Assembly: GCA_000507305.1 (NCBI GenBank)
Contig: DF239770.1
Coordinates: 62,001 to 126,000, forward strand
DNA from: Breviolum minutum Mf 1.05b.01
Lineage: Eukaryota > Sar > Dinophyceae > Suessiales > Symbiodiniaceae
DNA length: 64,000 nucleotides
Reading direction: 5' to 3'
A program made the translations under genes and the position numbers. Below, piece by piece: positions 37,801-49,797 of the stretch; position 1 is the first letter of the stretch; each line of letters starts with the position of its first letter. The notes under the pieces were generated by a model. The model was not told where the DNA came from. It saw nothing but the letters and a program-made list of their open reading frames with translations, and ran no database searches.

Positions 37801-40363
37801 CAGAGCCTTCCATCATTCGTGCAGGATCATGACTCCGCCATGAGAACGCTAGAGTTCTTGAACGACAATCCGATGCTTGGCTGTACTTGGACTAAGTTGA
37901 CCTTGCTGGAAGACTTTAGGCTGGCCTGCTAGTTGACTGGCTGATATGGGAGCAGAGACTCTCCGTAGTGTGAATTCATTTGCAATTTTCAAGTGTCTTG
38001 CCATGTCCCAGGTGGTCCAAGATTCCTTCCATCAACAGTAGCGTGGGATCAGTGCGTACTGGATTCTTCTAAATACAAGACGGCTGCATAGACCACAACT
38101 CAAAGTGCATCAATATTGATATTAAGATCAATAACCCCAAGACTCTTGCAGTTGGCCCGCGCGCCGAACTCTTTTCTTGAGGAAGGTTTTTGGTGGCAGC
38201 CGCCGACCCATAGTGGAGTTTGCCGTTGAAGACAAGCGAAAGTTGAGCACTCAGCGACCTTCCCTTTTTTTTGGTGTCAGGGCACCTGAAGTTTTCAGCC
38301 GGTCGACATTCCAAAGCCACGAAACACTGCTTCGGACATCTCAGGGCTTCCAGCATCCTGAGGTTGAGGATGCAGGAGGAGGAGAAGCAGTGCTTTGGTG
38401 GAAGAGCAAACGCAAAGCTGATTCGAAGTCTTTTGGGAGGTTCAAGCAGGGAAAGCCTGGAAGCTTTCTACCGTACGGATTGGTAAGAAGTTTACCTGGT
38501 TTCGCAATAGCAGAATGTTGTGCTTGTGGGAGTGATGGAGTCTCAGCGGCTGTGGCTCCCACTGCAGGTTCTAAATCAAGGAAGGTTCCAGCAAACTCCA
38601 ACAAACAGCGACTGTACGTTTGTGTGCAGTAGGTTGTATTTGCTATTGAGGGAGATCACTTGAGCAGCAATGAAAACCGCTTGGTTATGCAGTTTCTACA
38701 AGTCCATTTGACCGAATTCTGTTGCCCCCCATGAACCAACAAAGTATGGTGAGATTTTGATAAATGACCACTGCGCCCTTAGCTCATTTGCGTGGCTTTT
38801 GCCTCCTTTTCCTTTGATTTCTTTAGGATCCAGTGACCCCCTGACCTTCCATTCCTGGAAATTCAATGAAATTGAGGGTTCAGGTGCGACATGGCGGGTG
38901 TTTCCAAAAATGCAAGTGTATAGTAGACCCCAAGAATGTGCCGGTACTTGGGTGTTCCATCCATAGTTCTGCCATGTAATTGGCCTCAATCAAAGCTGAT
39001 TGGGCTCTTTTGTGCCCTTGTGCCATCGTTATTCTAAGTTTCTAAGTGGATGCAACCCAGTTCCTGACCACTAAGCTACCTAGTACGCTTCGAGCATTGT
39101 TCAACTTCTGAGGAAATTTGAGAAGAAGCTGGCGGAGAAGAAGGAAGGTTCAAGTCCCCAGAGTCGTCAGTGGGATACCTTGGGATACCTTGCCGCATCT
39201 TCCTGCCATTGCCGCCAGCCGAGTAAGAGTCCAACATAACCATCACTCCATCCCTTCACAGCAGTCTGAATCAATCCTCATCATGGGCTGAAGAGTTTCT
39301 CGACCCCTGGCCGTGCTGGATCAGATGAGAAGATGCTAGTCAGTTGACTATGAAACCCACTCGTAGAAATCGTGTTAGGTAACCCTGTCAGCTAACCCTG
39401 TCTATGTACAGCTTGGAATCTGATTGTCGAACTTGGCTCAGGACCCAAAGGCAAAACAGGGAAAGCCGCCGAGGGTGAAGAAGAGCAGCAAAAAGAAGGG
39501 GTAAAGAAAAGGAGACGCACGTTGCACATACAACGCTGGGTGAAACAATTTTGACGGATGGTTTTTGTTCTCTGACAAGGTTTCTGCACCAGCCAAGAAA
39601 AGAAACACGTGCAAGCAACCCCCAATCCCAAAAGATAAATTTGTCAAACAAGTTGGGAATAGGTAGAAACCATCTAGAAACTATACCCTCCCTGAAATCA
39701 ACACTTTGCCCATGAAATTCTACCATGACAAAATGACATGTCATCTTCCAACCATTGGTTTTCATGGGCTTTAGCTGTTAGTTTTAGGGAGGTGTGTTAT
39801 TAAGCCAAACTTTGTAAACTAGCGAAAAACATCTTCCATTAATTAACACTTGTTGTAGTTTCAGGTGACAAGCCTCTTTGATCTTCCGAAACCTCTCTAT
39901 AGCTAGATATTCCCTTGAAACTACAAACAGATTCAGATACACACATGCATACACATTGATACTCTGTACCATTGCATATTCACATACGACATATACACAC
40001 ACACAAAAAACAAATCATAGAATACTCTATCATGAAATATAATGCAGGCCCTAGTACTTCTAGTACCGCGAATTTATATTTGCACCACAAAGAATATATC
40101 CAGATGATCTTGGGCCGCCTCATGTTGGGTCGTGTCCTTCGATAAGGATATCTCCAAAAAGAAGGTAGATAAAATTGGCTCTTGCTGCATACATGGTTAC
40201 ACTTTTTGTGGTTTCAGTTTGCAGGAAACGGCCAAAGTCCGCCGCTGATGAGACGAAAAAGGGGAGAGGTGCACGACAACGAGAGAAACGTCGTGCGACG
40301 TCCTCAGCACTTTCCGTTGAAATCGGAAAGCCCAGTCATGGTATCCCGTCCACCCGATTGTGA
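31895..40363 (+). CDS. RBM28/NOP4-like nucleolar RRM protein, 3' half
   Basis: 31895-31923 gives LENDFGGRPL, the end of an RRM. 32004-32100 gives VTGAQAALATEEEADRKLKD, and 32525-32665 joins it in phase. 33893-33935 gives ASELAEKNKTQKGT; candidate basic linker exons lie near 35080 and 35440. The last RRM uses 36034-36118 (IRNLPTFVDANKLREAVVKC), 37345-37452 (RSKGYGFMAFK) and 37825-37879 (AMRTLEFLNDNPM). 38183-38246 gives VFGGSRRPIVEFAVEDKRKL, the hallmark of RBM28 (RPIVEF...ED+RKL). It is followed near 38367 by RMQEEEKQ, then basic tails at about 39440-39500 (KPPRVKKSSKKK) and 40225-40363 (KKGRGARQREKRRA), stop at 40361-40363. This completes the family order begun at 13564. The two halves are about 13.4 kb apart, with the Mei2-like gene in between. 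Confidence 0.72.
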
Positions 40364-40749
40364 GCGAAACCGTTTGAGGCTCAAAAGGCAGCGGCTGAAG
40401 AGCGCAGCAAGGCGACAGAGAGTCGCCTAACGTTTGATTATTGTGCAAGTCAAACAATGAATAAATTACCCTTTGAAGATGAATCCCCTGCACAACAGAG
40501 GGATTTACTTTTGTCATTGCCGTGTTGGTTTCACGAAGGGTGAGCTTGAAAGATTCTGCCTTGTGTCCATGTTCAAAGATTGGGAAAAGCTAGAGGTTGC
40601 CTTACGCATGGTAATTTTCTCAAAAGGCCAAAAATCAGAAGCTGCAGATGCAAGCGCAGATGAAGGACCGCTCTAGCCATTTCGTTGAAATCACCTGCGG
40701 TCATGCTGCAATTGATTGACTGCAACGTTGATTTGGAACTTGTTGGCAG

Positions 40750-42377
40750 AGTTCAATTTCATTGGTGGCATAGAGCAGACTTCTTTTGATCAGCTGAAGG
40801 AAGCTGTGAGCGCAGAACGGCAGCTTCGGAAGAACAGGTGCCTGGGGTTGTTGCAGGCTTGCCGGAGGTTTGTGATTTTGAACATTTCCAAAGTTTCCAA
40901 TACAGCAAACGGATGCGAATGGTTCCCTCAAAGGTTCTATCAAGAAGCTTAACTTTAGGCTATCTATAAAACATTCTAAGTGGTGCATATTCTTAGGGCA
41001 GACCGAGTATGATACTCAGACTCAGTGGATGTGACGGCGGGTTTCCCCAGGACTATTCAATACTATTAACACGACAGTAACATATTTATATTATGCAGTA
41101 TAATATCTTATGATGGCGTTTTTTTCCCCAAAAATCACTGATACTTGGAGAGTTTCAGTTGCACCGCGGTGCGTGGTGCCGCAATAGAGGGAGACTTAAA
41201 ACTCAAAATTCTTCAATGTTGGACAAGCAGTCGCTTCCAAGCTACCAAGCAGAAACAGTTGCTTTTACACGAACGAATAGTTGAATAGTTGTGCAAATAG
41301 TGGTAGACTTCCCCAAAGGACCACCCGTAAAAGCCGTAACCTTTGACTTGTCATCGGGTTTCTCAGGCTCACCTTGTTAAATTATATACATTGATTCCAT
41401 GCCCTTCGAACCCTTGGACATGTCAAGATTTTTGGCTGTTTTCAGGTTGCAAGCATGGCTCATTTCCAACTGGAATCTCGCAAGCTTGGCAGGAAAAAGA
41501 AGCCAAGCCAGTTGCCGGACGCAAATCCGAACCCTGCGAAAGCGCCAAGGACTGGTCAGCTCCAGCCATCATGTTTGTTTCAATAGCATCGCAGGGAATC
41601 GGACAAGTTGATGAAAATCGATGGACATGTGAGGATGAAAATGAGGTATCATCTTTGCCTGCAGGAAAGGTGAGCTTCAAGATGATTTTGAGCTAAGAGC
41701 CGTCTCCCCAGTCCAACATGGGATTCACCTGATCCGCAGGTCCAAGGTGTTGTACATTTACCATCACTGTGCCTTTTTGTCAATTCAGAATTCAGCGGTC
41801 TTAAGTTGAAGGTGCCTCATTGGCTGAGGCACTCGAGCGTTTTCGAAGAGGTGCTTGGTGATGCCAGTGACACGGGATTCTCGTGGGGGTGATGTTATCT
41901 CCGACTGGTCCTAAGGATTCCTTATACTGTAGTTACAGTAATACGTATATCTGTCTTACATTTACACCTTTGTTGAACAGGGTATGGTCATCTCCCACCC
42001 CTGCATTTTTGTGACAATCAACAGAAGCTGATCGACCATCATGGCAAACATATTATGCAAAAATTGTCACCCCAACCCACAGCTTTGATCATGGGTTGTT
42101 ACTTTTTTGCACGACAGCTTCGTTTCAGCAGGTGGAAAAATGTGACTGTTTCTCCGTTGCTGAAGCAGACGCTGCGCCGCTCACTTTCTTCCGCTTCAAA
42201 CTTGAACGTGGATCCGCGATAATGTGTACGTCCAACCGACGTTGGCAGCATCCGGCTGCATGCTCCCAAGAGCTAAAGTGCTCAGCGGCCATTGACTTTT
42301 CCTTTGCAACAACAGTTGGAAATGTTGGAAAGTGGATCCAGCAGAGGCTGAGTCAGAGTGCCAGATCCTCAACTTAG
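40750..42377 (+). CDS. Unidentified gene, three exons read
   Basis: Exon 40750-40837 reads FNFIGGIEQTSFDQLKEAVS and continues AERQLRKN, a helical segment with good AG and GT borders. Exon 41493-41669 reads EKEAKPVAGRKSEPCESAKD and continues to SSLPAGK with donor GTGAGC. It joins in phase 0 to exon 42132-42377, VEKCDCFSVAEADAAPLTFF and on to a TAG stop at 42375. A further open stretch at about 42443-42535 (KPKEKQKVSAPKTLIDYMRS) could be an alternative last exon. The first exon does not join directly to the second, so at least one exon is missing or they belong to different genes. I recognise no domain. The gene begins shortly after the RBM28-like stop. Confidence 0.4.
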
Positions 42378-43452
42378 TCGTTTTAGTCGAATGACTTTAA
42401 GGATTTTTCAGCCAAGTCTGCTGGCTTCAGCCTTTCATTCCAGCGTGTACAAGCAAGCCGAAGGAGAAGCAAAAGGTCTCAGCACCGAAGACACTCATAG
42501 ACTACATGCGGTCGTGTTTGTGGGAGCATTTTTAAGTAGTTTACTGTAGATGCAAAGTACAAGATTCCACCATCCCAACTGGAAAGGATTGTCTTCTGGC
42601 TTCTGACCCCTGTATTGCAGCCAGATTACTCTTGTTCCCTAGTGGCCCCTGGCTTTTCCAGCCGCTTATATCATATTTGGAATACGTGCTGGAAACAACA
42701 CCCCTGCCCAATTTGCAAGTTGCAGCGGGAGGCCAGAGGAGTTTGCATCCCCATTTAGAGAAATGTCAGACGTCAAAGACAAATTCTAACCTGTTCTCAA
42801 AATAGGAAATTCATTATTTGGAGTTATTGACATGTGACATAAGCTATCCAATTTTGTCACCCTTCGTCTAAGGTCGAAATTTGTGTTTATTCGAAGATCA
42901 TTTTACATGTTGTTAATATCACAAGAACGAGAGTAAGCCGTAACAATACCGATAACTTCTTTTCCATAAGAAGAAGAATCAATGGTAATATATAGTAGGT
43001 AGCAGGGCTATACACCACACATCTGAACCTGTGGCTGCTACTCCGCTTCTGTTCCGCTGCAGAACTGTGTATGTTTTCTGGCAGGATGTTTCCAACCTGG
43101 CCTGAGGGTGCACAAAGCTGCAATGGCGTGACAAGCAGATACTGGAGGCACAAGATGCCTGCCTTCTTTTTGAGTGCTCCCTCACATGTTTAGAGTCTTC
43201 CCAAGAGTAGTCACATACTTGAGCCACACGACATTGAGTTCGAAATGTGCCCTGGAAGTCCAAGACCAGTGGGAAGTCCAAAACCATCGAACAAGAGTTC
43301 ACTACAGTATATTTTCTAACTATTTGATTATTTGTCACCATTCTTTGTGATGCATTTTTGAAGGCAACTAGAAAAAACACCAACTTCAAGAGACTTTGAG
43401 TGTTCCATCCTCGATCCATCGAATCCATTGTGTTCGTCGCGTCCGTTTGCAG
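42378..43452. other. Stretch without a supported gene
   Basis: Apart from the possible tail exon near 42443-42535, I see no coding signal. A 187-codon minus-strand frame (42979-43542) has no recognisable motif, and its right end overlaps a good plus-strand mini-exon at 43453-43494, so I treat it as chance. Confidence 0.5.
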
Positions 43453-46400
43453 GGCCTTGAAGCCATTTGCATGATGAAAGCCATGGAGCTCCAGGTCTAG
43501 TCCTGTGCTAATGTGGCCAAGAAACTCAGAGGTGAGAGACAAGCATAGACCAGGAAGATGATGGATAAATAGTGGATATGATATGTAAATAATAAATGAC
43601 TTAAAATAGGAAAAATTGGGGGAATGAGAATGACTTTAAATGGAGCCATAATCCATGGATCTCAACTCCAGAAGTTGGAAATGATGTTGGTTTTGTGCAT
43701 GTCTGGGCTTGGTTGAGTTGGGGATGTTAAAAAGATATGTCAGATATGTTCAGTGTTCCTGCAAGGTTAGTCTCCCGGTTGATGTCTCCATGCGACAACC
43801 TTGTCTATTTCACTGACACAAGCTTCGAGCGCAGAAATCCTGCACTGATTTGCCTGTAACGTAGATGCTTAAGTATTTGGATAGGAAACAGATGTAAGTT
43901 AAGATACAGCTAAAAGGTAAAGTCCAATTGCAAGTTAAAAGCCAATTTACTGAGTTTGATTCTTAGTCCGACAACAAAACAAGGCCTGGGCATTCGTGAA
44001 GATGGACTTCATGAAGCCCCGCTTTCGAGACACAGTGAACGACCAAGAACACACGCATGCACGCGCTGCGTTGCGAAGTGTGACTTCACTGTGGCCAACA
44101 ACCGGGATCCAGTAGCAATGACAAAGTTTGGTACAAGATAATCTTATTTGTCTTATTTTTATTGAAGAGCGGTTGAGCATGATGAGATGTGCATGGTTGA
44201 GTGCAAAGGCATGCCCCCCAAAGGGCACCAATCCCCCCATTCTTGAGGTGCTTGTGAAGCAAGCGTGGGAAGATTCTGGACCGCAAGATTGTTCCAACCT
44301 ACTGTAGGCGACGACATTCTATGTCCAAGTTGCATGATTAGTGACCTCTGACCTTCGAGGACATGTTTGGTTCCCCGGAGATCAAAAGGTCCCAGAGATG
44401 GTGCCACCTCGGGAAGCATGCATTTTGGGGTACCCTCATACTTGGGAAACTGCTGCGTGGTCCGGAACCGTCAAGTATCTGTGTTCCAATGGGAGGCCTT
44501 TGCCACTGCCGTTTGGAAGGACGACAGGATCCTCCAAAAGGTCTGTCGTAGAGCAGGCGGAACTCAGATCATTGTGATTCTTGACAGGACATGTTTGACA
44601 CCTGAAGTTTGGATGGAATCTTTTTTGTTAAACGAATTTACATGTCATACTGTAGGTCCAGGTATTGGGGGAAGTTGTCAGTCAGTTTTGCACTGCGTCC
44701 CAAAAGACAAGCATGTATTCAACCAGACATACATGCAAATGGACTCGACCTTTTATGTCGCTGGGTGTTGGTTCTTTACATTGGAATCCAGGAGCCATTG
44801 TTGCTGACTTTGAACCGCAGGCTGGAAGCGGGAAAACAGGCAAGGTTTTAGATGATCATCTTTTTTTGGATCATTGTTGAAGTATTATCATGACTGTAGA
44901 ATCTGAAGTGTGATGAGTTGTGCTTCGAATCTCTTGAAGCAAACTTCGGCTGATGTTTTTATCGCTGATGTTCTGTACCCGGCTTGCAATAGCCAGCACG
45001 CTCAGGCGTTGGCCAACAGCGCTTGGGCCCTTGCTGTACTAAGACATTGCCTCAGAGGGACTTTGTACCAGGTTACCGAGAATTGTAAAGAACGTGACTG
45101 CGATCCAATGAATATGGCATTGAACAGAGCGACCGCACTGCAAGCACAGATCGCTCCGTCTTATTTCCCTGAAATGATGCCCCGGACCTGAAGCATTCTT
45201 TCTTCACTAGCGAATTTGAATGGTTTTCCTATCCACTTAGTTGGATACCTGAAAAAAGTTGAATCAAACAATGTTTTGGTGGAATTGAGTTGGTAGGTTC
45301 AATTGGTTCCTACTCACATGGCAAGCAGTCAGCCAAGCGTTGAACTCATGCAAGCGCATGTCTTTCCGATCAGAACAGCCAAGGCCAGCGGGATGTACCG
45401 CTGCTACAGGTTTTTGCACAAGCAATGCATGGAAAGATGATCCGCTTCACACCACAGGCGAGGATTGTTGTCTTTTGCCGTTTACACAGTTGGGAAGCGC
45501 ATTTGGATGGTAGCAGCTGATACCACACCCTATATATGATCATCGTACTGGTATATCAGTGTATGAATCGTACCCATGCATACTGTATTCTCTATAGACG
45601 ATTCAGACCCTGGTGTGCGCATACATACTAAATATATAGGTATACGGTATACGCAGAACACGCACATGCAGCAGATGCATGTCCATATCTATTCAGACTC
45701 ATATTGAAGCTTAAAGCTTGGGCATACATGCACCTGTTAATATGTCACATCTCTCTTCCCTGCTGCAATAAGCCATCTGACACAACGAAGGCCTTGGCCA
45801 ACACAGCATGGTCTTGGGCCACAATGGAAGCAAAGTCAGCGGGGCATGTGTTGGTTCATTGATTTGACAGAGTTTATTTATTCGTGATTTGCCAGATTCG
45901 GGAACAATTCATGTGTATGAGCCTGGGACCAGGTGTTTGCAACCAACTTTTCATTTTTCCAGCACAAGTATAAAAGGTCAACCCTTTTTGGCAATACAAA
46001 CTTGTACGGGCAAGTGTTTCTCAAAACCTTTAGGATGGCGTTGCCACACATGTTTGAGTGCAAATCGCAGAAACTGTTGTCGCGAATGTACTTGTTCATT
46101 CTGTATTTTATCTAACACAATAAATCCGAATGATTCCAAATGCACATGGGTTCACAGTAGCTGCTAACTAGCACTCGAGAATTTCATGTTGAAGCTCGCA
46201 AAGATCAGTAGGCAAGGAACAATGAGGTTGAAACATGGGTTTCATGTTGCAAGTTGGAACAAACCATTTCAAGGAGACGTAAAGAGACTTTACGCCCTTA
46301 GTTTTGCCTAAATTGCATTCTGTCAACCACATTGAAATACCACATTTTTGACCCTACCTGGCAGGGACAAGCGACTTTTTGCCTGATGCTGAGCAGTATG

Positions 46401-49400
46401 AAGCAGTATGGCAATACACCAATCACCAGTCTGCCTCAAGTTGTAGTTTGGTCTGACTGCTTTTCGGTCGCTCGACCACCATTCTGAGGATGCCATTGCT
46501 CTGCATGCAGTGGCCTCTTCCTCAGCGTGTTATATAGCAATACTCGACCATTGGTTCACATCCTGGTAAAAGTTCTATGATTCTATGATGTTCTATGCAT
46601 TTTTTCATGGACATGGTGACATGATGTGACATGTGTTTAAAAAATCTGGCCCAGGCTATATAAATCCTCCCAAGGCTCGGATGCCGCAGTTTACACCACG
46701 AGATCAGGCGCACTTGATTTAAGCCTTTGCAACGATGCAGATGAGGCCAGTGAGGGGGCACAACCGGACGTAGACTCTATATAGTAGAATCTTTGATGAA
46801 CATAGTTTTCTGAAAAGTTGAAAATGGCAAGACATGGCAAGACTGTCAAACATCACCGCTGGCTGGTATACGGTATACTTGCCATGACATTCCGCATGGA
46901 TTTATTGTATTCTCATTGATGTATTCGGCTTCGAAGTGGCAATGTGAGCAATCCTCTCTTTGTGTGTTTCATTAATACCGTAGTGTTTGCTAGTACATTG
47001 ATCATCAATTTACCAGCTGATTGGAGGAGATTCTCATTCTGCCAAATTGTTATATTTGCATCATGTCTCCCCCTCGAATGGGAGGTTGGGTTGTCACTGT
47101 TTTTAAAGAATTTAAATACCCATTCAATCTTGGCAGTATTTGTAGGACGCAGCCTTCTCCGTTGATAGAAGAACTCCTCGTTGATCAAACTTTCCAAGTT
47201 TCATAAGTCTTTATGATAGCCGTAGCATGTCTTTCAGCAAGCAAAATGGGGCATTTTGGATCATTTCCGCGCTGAACCGCAGTGGTAGGTACCGTACGCT
47301 GAACGATGCAGTTTGTAGGGCTGCCTTGCACTGCAGCAGCAAGTATGGAGCGCAGGCTGCAACGCAAACATGATGTGTGCCCAAAAACTGGTTTCGTTTA
47401 AAATGACATTAGGTGTCCAAGGATTTAAGTCCAAAACTTTTGACCCAATTCCAGCAGGCGGTGGATGATATGTGTGGGAAAAGCAGGACCAATCGTAAGA
47501 ATATTTGTAAGATGTGGGACTACTACCAAATCGATCATATATATCGATCATCATGTGGGAATATAATGCGATATGATATGACCTATCTTGGAGTACATAT
47601 GCCAGTGCACACTTGTTTAAAATATCCCCAGCTAAATTGGCGTTTCCTACTCCATCCAGGAACTGCCCAAACCACCCATATTTAATGGGATCAACCAGCA
47701 GGCGGTCTGCTACTTGTCTCTGTTTGACGCGTCACCCATAGCCATCCCCTTGGTTTCCTTCTTCCAAAGACCGGCGCCGCTCCTAGATCTTCTCTTTTTG
47801 TCCCCGCCTTGCCGGTCTTCTCTCTTAGCACTGGCATATCCTCCGCTTGGCTCATTCTTCACAAGCATCTTAGTTCATTGCTTTCATTAATTACTGCCTG
47901 CCCATCAGCTAGCGCAGAATAAACTGCCTGGCATGTGGCTGTAACGGTCGTGTTACATGTTGCATTGGCATCTCGTCCCGAGTTCAAGTGACAAAGAGCC
48001 TGCAACATCATCCGAGCGGCATAGCGATTCCTCTTTTTGCAAGTCTTGGTGCAAAGCAGTAACAACAGTTGCAACACAGCGGCCGTGCAAAGCTGGTTGC
48101 AGGAGATTGGCAGCTTGGTTTGGTGCTTTGCCATCCTCAGAGTCATCGACATCGAGGTGCCTAGCGAAAAGTGTTTCATGTGTCCTCACTGGAATCATGT
48201 GAGCTCTCATATGTGGATGCCGTTCAAACTTGTTCAGGCAACCATGCTACTGCTAACGCTACATCATGTTACTTTTGAACTACCACTCCAGGCTTCTAAT
48301 ACACAGCAGTTCTTTCACCATAAACGGTGCAGGTTCTCCTTGCTTTGTCTAAGCAGATTCCCAGCACTGTGGATAACCTGGGTACCGTTGGCTTGATTGT
48401 GACGTTTTGAGATGGCCAACAGTGGTCAAATGATTTGCTGGTTGGTTTGATTGGGAAAAGGGCAAGCTATCGCAAAGCGTTTATTATGACGAAGTGTGCA
48501 TTGCAGATTGAGAATATACCGCTAAAAAAATGCCATGTTGGGAGATGATAAAATCTCCTGTTCTGATTATGCTAGTTTGTTGTTGCCCGGGTGGTTCAAC
48601 ATGGAATCCCTATCACGGGCTAGGGGGGGTGGCAGAACCTCCGCAGTGAACCTGCCAATCATGGTTTGACCACTGCTGAGCCCCATCATGTATTATTTGT
48701 GGAAATAAATCCTTGGAAGATTGCAATTAGTACCGAACATGTACTGTATGTTTTTCATTATCTTGGGATGAGGGAACTTCTCGTTAGAAGATGGCTTTGG
48801 ATTTTCATGGATTTTCAGTCTTCCAAAAAATGGATTGTTCATTACGAGTATCAGCATGCCTCTGTGTGCAATAAAACTGTCCCATTTGCGAGAAGGAAGA
48901 AGAAAATGTAAGGGAAGAAGGGACATGGGCAGAATTGACAGTGGAGCGAGCACAATACATTTGTTCGCATACTATCACGTTCAATGTTTCTTTCATGCAG
49001 TGACTTCCTGCTCTCCATGCACTTGAGGTACACGTGAGCTGGGTGTTCTTGTGGATACTCTTCCAGTGCTTCGTCCTCAACTTCTTCCATCCTTACAATC
49101 TCGCGCCTTCATGGGTGCAGTAGAGCTGCAAAAAACTCCACCAAACTTGGCAAATTTGGAAACCATCACCTTCGGAGTTCTGGGAACTTGTGAGCTCTTG
49201 AAGCACATCTCCATAGTTGCTCATTCCACTCCAAGTCCCAAAACTCTGAAAATCAGTCGTGGTGGGAAAGGCGGTGCCCTGCCATACAAACAGGTGACTT
49301 GCCTCCTCCACTACAACATCTCCGCTTTGGGCCAAGGGACCTTACAGCGTTCCACTGGAGAAGGCTCACCATGGTCACCGTCGTTGTCCCCGACCTCGGG

Positions 49401-49797
49401 GATTGCGCGCTTGGACCGAGTGGATCGCAGCGCCTGCGCCGAGTTCCGCGCTTTGGAGGCCTTGGACGCCATGCTGACGGAGCAAGGGCCCCAAGGCACG
49501 GAAGGCGCCGAAGGCACAATGATGTTTAGCGTTACCGAGCCGCCTTGCGTGAGCTGCTTGGGGCGATTGATCCGTTTCAGTGCAAAATATCCCAAGATCA
49601 ATGTGGAAGCTTGGATTGACGGAAGCTTGTGGCGTTTTGGACTGGAAGTGGGCCGGTTTCAATCGTTGGCGGAGACGCAAAAAAATAGGTCTCAGATGTG
49701 GACTGGACACAGATGGCATTTTTGTCATGGACATGTATTCACAGACTGTCCTTCAATGATACTGTATATGGACGACTACAGCCTACAGCTATAACTT
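43453..49797 (+). CDS. OPR-like repeat protein with C-terminal cytidine-deaminase-like domain
   Basis: Phase-0 mini-exons carry short helical repeats: 43453-43494 (GLEAICMMKAMELQ), 44496-44540 (AFATAVWKDDRILQK), 45006-45035 (ALANSAWALA), 45791-45829 (ALANTAWSWATME, GC donor) and 48103-48156 (EIGSLVWCFAILRVIDIE). The ALANTAW motif resembles octotricopeptide/FASTK-like organellar RNA-binding repeats. A large last exon (about 49100 to stop at 49797) includes RLDRVDRSACAEFRALEALD and, 37 residues on, TEPPCVSCLGRLIRF. CAE and PCxxC are the zinc ligands and catalytic glutamate of CDA-fold deaminases; all key residues are present. Sequence-specific repeats plus deaminase suggest an organellar RNA editing factor, which is inference. 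The start and several repeat exons were not found; the first two mini-exons are less certain than the others. Confidence 0.62.

Noticed and set aside
42979..43542. 187-codon minus-strand frame
   Set aside because: No motif or splice context, and it overlaps a plus-strand mini-exon.
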